From positions 62,001-126,000 of the forward strand of contig CAWGCA010000024.1 of the NCBI GenBank assembly GCA_963820955.1: a stretch of 64,000 bases of DNA. Direction: 5' to 3'. This DNA is from CAWGCA01 sp963820955 (GTDB lineage: Bacteria; Pseudomonadota; Gammaproteobacteria; Chromatiales; Chromatiaceae). The position numbers and the translations under genes are program-made. Positions 37,410-47,540 of the stretch are shown in pieces. Positions within the stretch are counted from its first letter, which is position 1; the number at the start of each line of letters is the position of its first letter. The notes under the pieces were generated by a model. It had not been told where the DNA came from and made no database searches. It worked only from the letters and a program-made list of their open reading frames with translations.

Positions 37410-39038
37410 TCAGGCTTCCTCGTCCTCTTGTACCGGCACCGGTTGCATTTCCACGCGAAGGAAGGAGAGCAGCAGGGGATCCTTAGTGTCTCTTTGCATG
37501 CGTCGGCACAAAAAATCATCCAACGGGGCCAAGGCAAACATAGGCACCAGAAACCAGGTGGCCAACTGAATTACGACGTCGATATTGAGCATTTCCGCCA
37601 ATATTATCATCAGAAATATATTGGGATAGCCCATGGATATATAGTCATCTATGGCATAGAGGCTATCCCGTCTGGCGAGAAAATAAGCGGTCAGTCGTAT
37701 CAGCAGGCCGATGCCGAAGGCATAGACTCCGTATGGCCAGAAGGAGGCCAGTTCGATGCTTTGAAATGACACTACTACAAATACAGTGAGAAACACTACA
37801 GCGGTGGAAGCATTCCTTTCCGCGATTTTAGCCGTACAGATCGGGTATCGCTTTCTCAACCAGCGGGCGATGACCAAGGGCACGAAGAGACTCAGCATGG
37901 AGATGGCGACATAGACGAATGCCTTGACTGATAAAGTCGTCATGTCGTAGAAAGTCAGCAACGGGTACATAATCATCGCGCTGACCAGTGTAGACAGAAG
38001 AATCATGTATACGCTGGGTTGGACCATTCCGCCGGCACTGCGACTGATAGTCAATGCGGTAATGGCGGTGGGCGCGACCAGCAGGAGGGCAACGGCCAGC
38101 AGCCACAGGTTGCCGCTATCAGGTGAAAGGTTGCCCAGAGCCGCGATCAGCAACGGCAGCAGGGCAAACCGAAACAACAATCTATCCCCCGGGAATATGC
38201 GTTCATCCAAAGCGACCTTAATATCCAGTGGTGGTACACGAAGCAGACTGATCACGGTAGCCAGGATAATCAATACAAAAGCGAAAACAGGGGACAGGGT
38301 GTTTTCGCCGGTCCAGGTGCGCAACAGCAGTCCAAGCAAGACCCCACTGAGAATCACACCCGAGTGATATATCACGATCCAGTCGTGAATCCGATTAAGC
38401 AGTCGTGACTCTTTATGCAGGTATGATTGCAGGGCGTTACCGCAGAGGATGGTGGCGTTAGGCAGGCGTATGTCATAACCCGAATCAGGGTTAAGGCGGA
38501 GTATCAATCGGGACAGTAGTTCGATGACATACTTGTGCGCGACCACCAGTACACGCTTACCGCTGACGAGAAGGGGGTGCAGTTCATTCTTCAGAAAATC
38601 CAGTACCCGATCGTGGAATAACTGAAAGTCTTCGCCATCCGACATAGATGCGTGGTGACCATAGAGGGCCGCCTCGTAGGATCGCAAGCCTACCTGGCGT
38701 TGTATGAGGGTCTTGTTTCTCAGCGTAAAATTACCGAAATGGCGTTCGCTGAGCCGCGGGTCCTCTCGCAGTTGGGGCCTGCTTCCGTCGGCGTTGGAAA
38801 CTGCATTCAGGAGAATTTCAGCGGTTTGACAGGCACGGGTAAGGGGCGATACGTAGGTCCGGTCCACCGTCGGACCACGCCAGTCTCCCGCTGCCTTGCC
38901 GGCCTGCGCTCGACCCAGATCGGTAAGCGGGGTATCCACTGCTCCGGCAAAACGATTCACCTCGTTCGCCGTGGATTCTCCATGGCGAACAAGAAACAGG
39001 TTACTCCACTTTTTCTTAATTCGTCTTTCTGACTGCAC
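37410..39038 (-). CDS. Histidine phosphatase domain fused to a multi-spanning membrane domain
   Basis: A 542-residue protein. Residues about 14-200 form a phosphoglycerate mutase-like domain: FLVRHGESTANEVNRFAG with the catalytic RHGE, VSPLTRACQTAEIL, and LSERHFGNFT. The second His lies in VLVVAHKYVIELLSR. From about residue 215 to 510 there are roughly ten hydrophobic segments, resembling BASS/bile-acid-type or other secondary transporters; I cannot name the family firmly. The C-terminus is charged. The cytosolic phosphatase could gate or serve the membrane part. It is in the same orientation as korA but 280 nt upstream, so probably a separate transcript. Confidence 0.75.
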   Translation of the reverse strand: MQSERRIKKKWSNLFLVRHGESTANEVNRFAGAVDTPLTDLGRAQAGKAAGDWRGPTVDRTYVSPLTRACQTAEILLNAVSNADGSRPQLREDPRLSERHFGNFTLRNKTLIQRQVGLRSYEAALYGHHASMSDGEDFQLFHDRVLDFLKNELHPLLVSGKRVLVVAHKYVIELLSRLILRLNPDSGYDIRLPNATILCGNALQSYLHKESRLLNRIHDWIVIYHSGVILSGVLLGLLLRTWTGENTLSPVFAFVLIILATVISLLRVPPLDIKVALDERIFPGDRLLFRFALLPLLIAALGNLSPDSGNLWLLAVALLLVAPTAITALTISRSAGGMVQPSVYMILLSTLVSAMIMYPLLTFYDMTTLSVKAFVYVAISMLSLFVPLVIARWLRKRYPICTAKIAERNASTAVVFLTVFVVVSFQSIELASFWPYGVYAFGIGLLIRLTAYFLARRDSLYAIDDYISMGYPNIFLMIILAEMLNIDVVIQLATWFLVPMFALAPLDDFLCRRMQRDTKDPLLLSFLRVEMQPVPVQEDEEA

Positions 39039-39063
39039 TTTAATTCTTAGTGTGATAGTACAG

Positions 39064-39152
39064 TTAAGGAAACTCTGAACAATCCGTCTTTGGTTCTCCC
39101 GGGTCTCCGCTAGACTGCATCCGGAATGACAAATTAATCAGAGGTTTCCTTA
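39064..39152. repeat. Family 2 repeat with inverted ends
   Basis: The element starts TTAAGGAAACTCTGAACAAT and ends ATTAATCAGAGGTTTCCTTAA, imperfect inverted ends of about 20 bp. Between them is CCGGGTCTCCGC ... GCATCCGGAATGAC, similar to the inner part of the repeat block at 50626-50875. It lies just upstream of the phosphatase-fusion gene. Confidence 0.7.
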
Positions 39153-39297
39153 AAAAAAGAACTCCCCAGTTTAGGTTTGAACTGCGAAGTTCCATCCCTC
39201 CAGGATACCGACATTAGGAATTATACTCCTATCTCCTGGATCTTTATTGACGAGGATCAACTCATCGTTTAGTCCTGTTTTACCTGATGGTCTTGGT

Positions 39298-42033
39298 TCA
39301 GATGGTTTCCTGAGAAACGGGGGGATAGCTTTCCCCATGGTCTGAGGAGTTCGATGTCGATGCGTGGTGGGTAAATGCACTTACCACCGCTGTCGGGAGT
39401 ATCGACTTGATATCTTCGCCCTCCTGCAATGGACGGGGCGGGGAGATCCCGTAACCCTGTGCGTAGTCAACACCGAGTATGCGGAGTTCACGTAGGATAT
39501 CTTCGTTCTCAACGAATTCCGCGACGGTTTTCAGCCCCATGGTGTGGCCGATATCGTTGATCGCCTTCACCATGGCAAGGTCGATGGGGTCTTCGAGGAT
39601 GTCCTTGACGAACAGGCCGTCGATTTTCAGGTAGTCCACCGGGAGCTTCTTCAAGTATCCGAATGAGGACATGCCGCTGCCGAAGTCGTCGAGTAAGAAG
39701 CGGCAGCCCATCGCCTTCAAATCTTGTATAAACTGGGTAGCTCGGTCCAGGTGGGTGATGGCAACTGTTTCGGTGATTTCGAAGCAGACCAGTTGTGGCG
39801 GGATGTCGTGATCTCGCATCTGTTGTTTCACGAATTCCAGGAAACTGGCCTCGATGAGTGACGCGCCCGACAGGTTGATCGTGTAGAGGCAGGTTGGGGC
39901 CGAATTTCCCCGCTTCAAGTTCTGCCACAAGCTCTGATAGCGCAGCTTTTCCCGACTGAACAGTTCCTGCACGATCCAGCGATCGATATCCGGCATCAGC
40001 CCGTAGCGTTCGGCAGCCGGGATAAAGACTCCGGGCGGGATCAGGCTGCCATCCTCGCCCACCATCCGGACCAGGATTTCACCGTGATTGGGTAGGTTTT
40101 TTATCAACTCGTCCTTAACCGGCACAATGGGTTGGTAATACAATCGGAAACGATCTGTTTTCAAGGCGTCTTTGATGCGTGTCGCCCACTGCATCTCTTG
40201 CAGGCGCTGGTCTGATACCTCGCGATTCAACTCGGCGAAGTGGATGCGGTTACGACCAAGTTCCTTGGCCGCATAGCAGGCCGCGTCCACCAGACTCATC
40301 AGATCTTCGACGTCACGGCTTTGGTCGTTGATCATGGCCACGCCGATACTGGCACCTATGTCGAATACCTTGTCAGCGTGAGAAAAACGATATTCGCTGA
40401 TGGTGTCGCGGATCGCTTCGGCGATGAGCATGGCCTTTTCCGGAGGGCACCCCTCCAGCAGGATCCCGAATTCGTCACCACCTAGACGGGCCAGGGTATC
40501 CGAGGCGCGCAGGTGAACTTTGAGCAGGGCACTCAGGTTCTTCAACAACTGATCGCCCACGCGATGGCCGCAGCTGTCGTTGACTACCTTGAACTGGTCC
40601 AGGTCCAGATAGAGAAGGCCGTGCTCCAGCTTTCGTTCCTGCGCATTTTCGATAGCCTGTTTAAGGCGGTGGCGAAACTCAGGGCGATTGAACAGCCCGG
40701 TGAGATCGTCTCGGCTGGCCTTCCAGGCGAGTTTGCGTTGGAGATGACGTTCCTGATTGACATTTCGCAGGACCAGCACCACCCCGTCGGCGTGGTTGTC
40801 CCTGTCGCCGATAGGGGCCGCTGAGTAGTGCACAGCAGTTTCGCGGCCATTGGGTTGCACCAGAACCGAGCTGGAGGGTGCCACTATCTTTTCTCCCGAT
40901 TTCAGGCTCTCCTTGATCGGGTTCGGTACCGGGATCCCTGTTTCCTCGTTTTTAATTTCGAACCACTCTTCCCAGGGGCGTCCCCGGAGTGCCTCGATGG
41001 TGTGCCCTGTCAGATTCTCGGCGGCTGAGTTGAGGTAGATGATGCGTCCTGCCATGTCGGTGGTCAGTACCGCGTCACCGATGGAGGAGAGCGTGACCAG
41101 TGCCCGTTCCTGTTCCAGGGCCAGGCGTCGCTGGGCCTTGCGTTGCAACGACAGGTAGCGCAACGCTAGCAAAACGATTATCGCGATCAGAGAGAAGGCC
41201 AGCAAGATAGATAGGATGGCCTGCTCGAAGCCCTGCTCCAGTGCCTCCAGGGCGATCAGGATACCGATGGTAAGCGGTTGTCCCCCGATCTCGATGTGCT
41301 CCAGCATCCCCTTGAAATGTCCGGAAGGGGTGCGGTACTCGAACATCTGGCTCGACTGATGCGAGGAACTGACTTGCTGCTGCTCGAAGAGCGGGGAGGG
41401 AACCGGATTGTTATTGCGCCACATGCTGGGCAGTGCGCCCAGGGTGGCCTTGAGTTGGCTCAGATAGGCATGGTCGTTGAGCAGCACGGCTCCGCAAACG
41501 AAACCAAGCACCCGCTGGTTGTGCACCACCGGATGCGAGCGTGACAGAACCAACGATGTATCGGACAGGACCAGATTGTCCACCGGGCCGTCCCGCGAGT
41601 AGTTGCAGTGACGACCGTTCATATCCAGCTTGGTGTCGGTGGTCGTTTCGGTGAAGAAGGGTGCCTGGTCGGATTTGATCACGGTCAGGGAGTCAATGCT
41701 GGAGACCTCATTTTGCGACCGCAGGTAACGGCGCAACTGGGGCAGGATTTCCAGTTCCATGGTGATACGCATGGTATTGTCCGCCGCCGTGCGGGACACG
41801 GTATCCTGCAGAGTCCGGTAGGAGCCATCCAGGATCAGTTCGAAGGTCTGCAGACCGGTCGCCAGACGCTTTTCGTAGCTGGCGTAGATCTGTTTGGTAA
41901 GTGTGTGCCAGAGTATCTGGCTGGCTACAAGGGCGGGGAGCAAAACAGCGATTACAAGCAGCAGGGGAATTCCACCCCGTTTCACCGGGGTGGTCCATCG
42001 CATCTTTCCGACAGAATTTGAGAATACACCCAC
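39298..42033 (-). CDS. Membrane sensor with PAS, GGDEF and EAL domains
   Basis: A 911-residue c-di-GMP signalling protein. A membrane helix (GIPLLLVIAVLLPALVASQIL) is followed by a periplasmic sensor region of about 230 residues and a second helix (AILSILLAFSLIAIIVLLAL). A PAS domain comes next (SSIGDAVLTTDMAGRIIYLN), then GGDEF (DDLTGLFNR ... LARLGGDEFGI, intact A-site). The last part is an EAL domain with the signature EILVRM, plus VCFEITET, LLDDFGSGMSSFGYL and LKIDGLFVKD. The EAL triplet reads EIL; the other catalytic acidic residues look present. It starts 18 nt after a periplasmic binding-protein gene, which probably supplies the signal. Confidence 0.92.
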   Translation of the reverse strand: MGVFSNSVGKMRWTTPVKRGGIPLLLVIAVLLPALVASQILWHTLTKQIYASYEKRLATGLQTFELILDGSYRTLQDTVSRTAADNTMRITMELEILPQLRRYLRSQNEVSSIDSLTVIKSDQAPFFTETTTDTKLDMNGRHCNYSRDGPVDNLVLSDTSLVLSRSHPVVHNQRVLGFVCGAVLLNDHAYLSQLKATLGALPSMWRNNNPVPSPLFEQQQVSSSHQSSQMFEYRTPSGHFKGMLEHIEIGGQPLTIGILIALEALEQGFEQAILSILLAFSLIAIIVLLALRYLSLQRKAQRRLALEQERALVTLSSIGDAVLTTDMAGRIIYLNSAAENLTGHTIEALRGRPWEEWFEIKNEETGIPVPNPIKESLKSGEKIVAPSSSVLVQPNGRETAVHYSAAPIGDRDNHADGVVLVLRNVNQERHLQRKLAWKASRDDLTGLFNRPEFRHRLKQAIENAQERKLEHGLLYLDLDQFKVVNDSCGHRVGDQLLKNLSALLKVHLRASDTLARLGGDEFGILLEGCPPEKAMLIAEAIRDTISEYRFSHADKVFDIGASIGVAMINDQSRDVEDLMSLVDAACYAAKELGRNRIHFAELNREVSDQRLQEMQWATRIKDALKTDRFRLYYQPIVPVKDELIKNLPNHGEILVRMVGEDGSLIPPGVFIPAAERYGLMPDIDRWIVQELFSREKLRYQSLWQNLKRGNSAPTCLYTINLSGASLIEASFLEFVKQQMRDHDIPPQLVCFEITETVAITHLDRATQFIQDLKAMGCRFLLDDFGSGMSSFGYLKKLPVDYLKIDGLFVKDILEDPIDLAMVKAINDIGHTMGLKTVAEFVENEDILRELRILGVDYAQGYGISPPRPLQEGEDIKSILPTAVVSAFTHHASTSNSSDHGESYPPVSQETI

Positions 42034-42051
42034 CAGTGGAAAGCGTCCGGA

Positions 42052-43116
42052 CTATTTCTTGTAGACGTGGTCTGCGGCGGTCAGGAGAGCGTCGGGGATG
42101 ACGATGCCCAGCGCATTGGCACGATCGGTATTGAAGACGATAGCATAGTCTCTAGCGTCCTCGATGGGCAGATCGCCGGCCTTTTTTCCATGAAGAATCA
42201 GGGCGGCTTTCTCTCCGGCCAGATACCCCATAGCCCCGAAGTCCACCGCGGCACCCCCGAACAATCCGATTTTGGCGAAGTGATAATTTAGCGCCATCTC
42301 CGGCTTTTTACTGTTTGCGATAGTCCAGTTGAAGATCTCCCTGGCGGTATAGGTTGATCCGTCCACGGTTTTCAATGACAGTGCGGCGGGGTAGATGGCC
42401 ACTACCTCGATGTTGGTATTCAATTCCTCGATGAGCTGGGTGTATTCAGAGAAATCTTTGACCCGACGGAGTTTCCATGCGACCGGCAGATCCTCACGCG
42501 CGAGTTCGAGTTCGAACTGGCGGCTGATAGCGTTGCCTGTGGGTGAGTAGTCGGTAATACCGACCACCTGACTCGATTTGTCATAGTTTTGCAGCGCTGA
42601 GTTCATGACCAACAGGGATTTGCTGACCCAGAGTTTTTCGTAGACGCCGGTCACGTTGGATCCCGGTCGCTGCTTGTCGCGCATAAAGGGTTTCTTTTCA
42701 CTGTAAGCCTCCGGTTGACCGTTCATGCCGCTGAAGACAAGCGAGATATCCTTTCGGCCTACCAATGGCAGCATGACCTCCCGGATCGCGTTGTCATCCA
42801 GAAGCATCACTATGTCCGGGGCGAAGTCTTCTACCTGCTTGAGTGCGATGCTGGCCTGTTCCCGAATCGCCTCGGGTGTGGTGTGGGTCTTTTTCGTATC
42901 CATATAATAGGAGCGAATCTCAAGGTTTTTCCCTTGGCTCCAGCCAGCCTTTTTTAATGCGGCAACGATACCGGCCGCCTGAGGCGCGCCGCAGACGTGG
43001 TCACGCTCGTAACTGTGGACGATCATGACCCGGGCAGAGCCGGTAGTCGTTTCTGCATAGACACTCGAGACCAGAGGGAGCGTGATTGCCAGAAAAAGGA
43101 ACAGAAGTCTCCACAT
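42052..43116 (-). CDS. ABC-type substrate-binding protein (PF04392-like), exported
   Basis: The ATG at 43116 is chosen because AGGAGA lies six nt upstream; a longer frame to 43161 lacks such a site. The signal peptide is MWRLLFLFLAITLPLVSSVYA. The mature protein reads like the TrpX/ABC_sub_bind family: VMIVHSYERDH near the start, then EIRSYYMDTKK, PDIVMLLDDNAIREV, and a C-terminal GYLAGEKAALILHGKKAGDLPIE. No permease or ATPase is adjacent. The next gene is a membrane GGDEF-EAL protein, so it is likely a sensory binding protein rather than an uptake component. Confidence 0.85.
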   Translation of the reverse strand: MWRLLFLFLAITLPLVSSVYAETTTGSARVMIVHSYERDHVCGAPQAAGIVAALKKAGWSQGKNLEIRSYYMDTKKTHTTPEAIREQASIALKQVEDFAPDIVMLLDDNAIREVMLPLVGRKDISLVFSGMNGQPEAYSEKKPFMRDKQRPGSNVTGVYEKLWVSKSLLVMNSALQNYDKSSQVVGITDYSPTGNAISRQFELELAREDLPVAWKLRRVKDFSEYTQLIEELNTNIEVVAIYPAALSLKTVDGSTYTAREIFNWTIANSKKPEMALNYHFAKIGLFGGAAVDFGAMGYLAGEKAALILHGKKAGDLPIEDARDYAIVFNTDRANALGIVIPDALLTAADHVYKK

Positions 43117-43161
43117 AGACTGTCTCCTAAGGCGACTGAGAATTATTGGGTGATTCACCAC

Positions 43162-43733
43162 AATCCAGCAGTGGTATTCAACTTAGTCGGCTGGCCCGAG
43201 CGGAGCTTTAACGCAGCGGGTCCAGGGTCTGGAGGACCCCAAGTCGAGACGCAGGTGAGTGCTACGAGCCTGATTCGAGCACAACCTCAGATAGGTGTGG
43301 AGTGCATTCTTCCTCCCACTGCCTGGAATCTGGACCCCGGCATTTTGCCATCCTGCTCGGCCAGGAAGTGGCTCAGAAATCCGAGTCGGAAAAACAAGCG
43401 AGTGCAGCTGGCGGGGCGACAGATTAAAGTCAGGGGTTCTCTTTAAAAAGCGCTGGTCACTGCTTGGCACCATCGGCCGTTGGCCGATGAGGATGGTACC
43501 TGCTCTTTCTAGTGGGCCAGCCCACAAGTCACGTTGACCGCGTTACACTCGCTGGAATTGGCGACGGCCAGTCCTGCGCTCGAGTGCCTTGCCAACCCGG
43601 CTTGTGGACTGGCTGTGGGTTACCGAACTTCCCGCATGGCCCGCTAGTGTACCCCGCCACAAGCGCGGTCAAGGGACAGCGAAATCGATTTGGGCTATAG
43701 TCAACCGTGCGGTAATTTCACTCCCACATATCC
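43162..43733. other. Long intergenic region upstream of the MscS gene
   Basis: About 570 nt separate the binding-protein gene and the divergent channel gene. A short perfect hairpin, ATCGGCC-GTT-GGCCGAT, lies near 43485. TTGACCGCG (about 43535) and CGCGGTCAA (about 43668) form a widely spaced inverted pair. Small ORFs on both strands lack recognisable motifs. I see no tRNA or known RNA gene. Confidence 0.35.
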
Positions 43734-45549
43734 ATGATGCACGAAACACAGATGGCTCTGCGCATTGCCTTTACTTCTCATACCACGGGACAGCCGGTGA
43801 TCGGTCTCTATCGATTTGTATTCTGCACCCTGCTGTTCGCGGGATTCCTATTTCTTCCAGCAACGTCGGCGGCGCCGGGAGGGATTCAGGAGATAGCCGC
43901 TGACAACGCCGTCATCAGCAGCCCGCAAGCCACGCTGGCAAGCCTGTTGCGTCTGACTGATGCGTTTCATGAACTGGTCCAAGAGGAGGGCTTTACCCGC
44001 GAGAATCAGGGGCGGGTAAGAAATATCTACCAGCAGGTCGAAAAACTTTTCGATCTGCGAGAGGTTCCACCAAAGTACCAGCGACATGTGGCAGTCGAGA
44101 CCGCCGTATATCTGCGCGAGGCGCTTGCACGTTTTCCTGTACCATCCCTGGACCAGGTGCCCGACGAAGATCGGATGCTGGCATGGATCAAGGATGGCAA
44201 GGCTGCACTCTACCGGTTGCCAGACACGCCGGTGGTTATCGCTAAGACCAATGAGGGGATTTACCAGGGCCGCTATCAGATCACCTCGGCAACGGTGGCC
44301 GAGGCGAGGAACTGGTATGAGGTGGCCGAAGCCTATCCTTATCAGGAAGGACAGAATTACATCGCGGGTCTGTATGATGAATACTTCCTGACGCCAGGTC
44401 CGCTGATCCCTGTCGAGTTGATTCGCGCGCTGCCCGACTGGATGCAGAACCAGTATCTGGACCAGACCGTATGGCAATGGGTGCTGTTGATCGCGACTGT
44501 TCTGATCCTGGTCGGCGTGGTTCTGCTGCTGCATGCGCTGGTTAAGCGTTTGACCAGGGCCATGAACCGATGGTGGACAAACTTGATGTATGTGCTGTGG
44601 TCGGTCGCCGTGATCTACCTCATTGTCGGGGCACGTTTCTTGCTGGACAAGCAGGTCATACTTTCCGGTGAGGTGCTTCAGGACGTCCTGTTTGTTGCAA
44701 AGCTCCTTATCCTGGCAGCCGTCGTCTCTCTTATCGTGCGTCTCGGTGGTGTACTGACCGAAACCATACTGACTGTCCGGCACTTTGAAAAGCGGCAGAT
44801 CGACCAGCAACTGGTTAGGTTGGGTATCCGTATGCTCATTGTCCTGGTCGCCATTATTGTTGTTATCGAGGGCATGCAGCAGATCGGGTTCTCTCTGGCC
44901 ACTTTGGTGGCGGGGGCGGGGGTCACAGGCCTGGCAATCGCCCTGGCGGCACAGGATACCCTGAAGAACGTCTTCGGCGGCCTGCTGCTGGCAATGGACC
45001 GGCCGTTCGAGGTTGGCCAGCGGGTACGGATGAAGGGTTACGAAGGCTTCATCAAGGAGGTTGGGCTGCGCTCAACCAAGGTTCGCACGATCATGGGCCA
45101 CGAAATCATCATTCCAAACGATGAGGCCGCCAGGATAGAAGTCGAAAATATCGGCCGCCGTCCCAACATCCGCCGAGACATGAACGTCACCATCACTTAC
45201 GACACACCACCGGATAAGATAGCACGTGCTGTGGAGATCCTGCGGGAGATCCTCGCTTTGCCAGAAGTGTCATCGGAAGAAGCGGCTGCCCTGGCAGGAG
45301 ATGCCAATACACCGCACCCTAATGAGGCTATCAACCGCCCCGGTTTTCTGCCCCGAGTCATTTTTAATGAGCTCAACGCGGACTCATTGAACCTGCTGGT
45401 CGTTTACTGGTTTCATCCGCCGGATCTTTGGAAAAGCAGGGAGTTTGCCCATCGAGTCAACATGCAGATCATGGAGCGTTTCAACGCCGAGGGTATAGAT
45501 TTTGCGTTTCCCTCCCAGACCATGTACCTGGCCGGCGACAGAAAGCGGC
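43734..45549 (+). CDS. MscS-family mechanosensitive channel, 5' exon (interrupted by group II intron)
   Basis: The 5' exon encodes 605 residues plus one base. A signal or first helix (FVFCTLLFAGFLFLPATSA) and a periplasmic domain of about 200 residues precede several membrane helices. The MscS pore helix GAGVTGLAIALAAQDTLKNV is followed by FGGLLLAMDRPFEVGQRVRM and the beta domain. Near the exon end FAFPSQTMYLAGDRKR is the usual final strand of the family. The gene stops being channel-like exactly at the intron's GTGCG. Joining base 45549 to 47541 gives a single frame of 668 residues. Without splicing, the frame reads into the intron and ends at 45644, giving 636 residues with a foreign tail. 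Confidence 0.88.
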
Positions 45550-45983
45550 GTGCGCCGTGCAAAGGCGGCGTTTTCCCAGTGGGTGAAAATCCCACCCGGC
45601 AATTTCGCTCCAGCCGGAAGCAATCGGAGCAGTTATGGAGGTAACGAGATAACTGAAGCTTCTGATGTAACGGATCACCTTGGGTGATCCAGCGAGTGTG
45701 CAGGCCGTAACGCGAGTGAACACTGAGCAAGCCTCGAAAATGTCGATGCACAGGCCGACCCGACCGCCGTTTCGGGGAAGGCTGATATGACTGGGGTAAT
45801 GAGCGAAGTAGTACCCTCAGTCACTGTGCCGGGGTAGTGGTGACAGCATGTACACAAAGGGAGACGCGCGCAACACGGGAAGCCCCTTGGCGTGGTGCAG
45901 GAATAACCAACCGGACGCCCGTGAGGGACAGGCCGGGCGCCTTGGGGTGGCGGAGAGGTTCGTAGTACCGGGGAAGCCGGGTA

Positions 45984-47380
45984 ATGCCGGTGGAGGAAAG
46001 GGACCTCAGTTCAAGACAAACGCAGGACGTAGGAAAGGACAGGAGATTGGGTAACCTATCAACTCCGAGAAGTGTTCAGAAACTGCAGAAGGCGTTACAC
46101 GCGAAAGCGAAGGCAGAGCCGAGCTATCGCTTCTACGCCCTGTACGACAAGATTTACCGGGGAGATATCCTGGCGCATGCCTATGCCCAGTGCCGCTCGA
46201 ACAAGGGTGCACCGGGTGTAGACCAGCAGGACTTCACGGACGTCGAGGCGTACGGGGTTGAGCGGTGGCTGGGTGAACTGGCGCTTGCGCTCAGAGAGGA
46301 GACGTATCGACCGGAACCGATCAGACGAGTGTATATTCCCAAGGCCAATGGCCAGCTCAGGCCGCTGGGTATCTCGACCCTGCGGGATCGGGTCTGCATG
46401 ACCGCAGCGATGCGGGTGCTGGAGCCGATTTTCGAAGCCGACCTGCCACCCGAGCAGTATGCCTACCGTCCGGGCCGCAATGCCCAGCAGGCGGTAGTAG
46501 AGGTGGACAAGACGCTGTTCCGTGGTCACCCGGACGTCGTAGACGCTGATCTCTCGGACTACTTCGGGAGCATTCCGCACGCCGACTTGCTGAAGTCAGT
46601 GGCTCGCCGCATTGTTGATCGGCGGGTGCTGAAGCTGATCAAGCAGTGGCTGGAGTGTCCCGTGGAAGAAGCCGATAAACGAGGCCGGAAGACGCGGACG
46701 ACGGAGGCCAAAGACAGCCGGTGCGGTATATCCACAGGGATCTCCCATCTCACCACTACTGGCGAATCTGTACATGCGCCGGTTCGTGTTGGCATGGAAG
46801 AAGCTCGGGTTGGAGCAAAGCCTTGGCAGCCGGATCGTGACCTATGCGGATGACCTGGTGATCCTGTGCAGACGAGGCAGGGCCGAGGAGGCCTTGCGGA
46901 GAATGCGCGAGATCATGGGTAAGCTGAAGCTCACGGTCAACGAGGAGAAGACACGAATCTGTAAAGTACCGGACGAGACGTTTGAGTTTCTGGGCTACAC
47001 TTTTGGGCGGATGTATTCGCCGCGCACGGGACTGGCTCGACTGGGTTACCGGCCGTCGAAGAAGAGCATAAGAGGCGTGATCGAGAAGATTCACGTTCTT
47101 ACCGCCCGTAAGATGACATGGCAAGAGACCACAGCGTTGGTGGGCAAGTTGAACCGCATGCTACGGGGCTGGGCGAACTACTTTCAAGTAGGTACCGTCA
47201 GCCATGCGTATCGTGCGATCGACTGCTACACGGCGATGCGGTTGCGTCGGTGGTTACGCAAGAAGCACAAGGTCAGATGTAGTGGGGGCATGGCTTATCC
47301 TGACGTGCACCTCTACGAGACGTTACACCTCGTACGTCTGTCTGGGCCCTTAACGTAACGTGCCGTGGGCGAAGGCGTGA
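45984..47380 (+). pseudogene. ltrA: Intron-encoded reverse transcriptase/maturase, frameshifted
   Basis: The first frame reads GNLSTPRSVQKLQKAL, then YDKIYRGDILAHAY, NKGAPGVDQQDF, RRVYIPKANGQLRPLGISTLRDRV, AYRPGRNAQQAV and VDADLSDYFGSIPH, which are RT blocks 0 to 3. One extra T near 46731 breaks it; without it the next block is GIPQGSPISPLLANLYMRRF. The second frame continues with TYADDLVILCRR (the YADD catalytic motif) and the maturase domain X (LRGWANYF). A second shift near 47345 is likely, since RNVPWAKA and a TGA at 47378-47380 follow in another frame. There is no HNH endonuclease domain. The Met at 45984 is an uncertain start. As given, no full-length RT is made from one frame. Confidence 0.85.
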
Positions 47381-47392
47381 GGTCTTGTCCGA

Positions 47393-47426
47393 GAGCCGGA
47401 TGCGAGGAAATCCGCACGTCCGGTTC
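47393..47426 (+). ncRNA. Group II intron domain V
   Basis: A 34-nt hairpin reads GAGCCGGATGCGAGGAAATC then CGCACGTCCGGTTC. It has the AGC catalytic triad near the 5' side, a GAAA-type loop and the two-nt bulge expected of domain V. It is the catalytic heart of the ribozyme and appears intact. Confidence 0.92.
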
Positions 47427-47540
47427 GATGAGGAGGGTGTGGAAACGGAGTGATGGTACAGCTATTGAGGCACCGCCGGACGAAAGGGGCGGCAACAGAT
47501 AGGCTGAGCCTTAGACCACCGCGCCACATCCTTACTCTAC

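Larger units (their letters stand above)
45550..47540 (+). mobile_element. Group II intron (1991 nt) inserted in the MscS gene
   Basis: The 5' end is GTGCGCC at 45550, matching the group II consensus GUGYG. The 3' end is CTCTAC at 47535-47540, with the likely branch-point A at 47534, seven nt from the end. A canonical 34-nt domain V lies at 47393-47426. Domain VI would pair GATGAGGAGGGTGTGG (from 47427) with CCACATCCTTACTCTAC at its 3' side. An intron-encoded reverse transcriptase lies between. The boundaries are supported because the exons join in frame. The intron has the same orientation as the host gene, as splicing requires. EBS/IBS pairing was not checked by folding. Confidence 0.88.

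Noticed and set aside
43183..43527. ORFs on both strands in the 570-nt gap upstream of the channel gene.
   Set aside because: They have no ribosome-binding site, no signal or domain motif, and an irregular composition. I treat the stretch as non-coding.
45672..45690. A perfect 8-bp stem, GGATCACC-TTG-GGTGATCC, first read as a terminator with a group IIC intron inserted after it at GTGTG (45696).
   Set aside because: The frame-restoring junction and the GTGCGCC at 45550 place this hairpin inside intron domain I. There is no U-tract.
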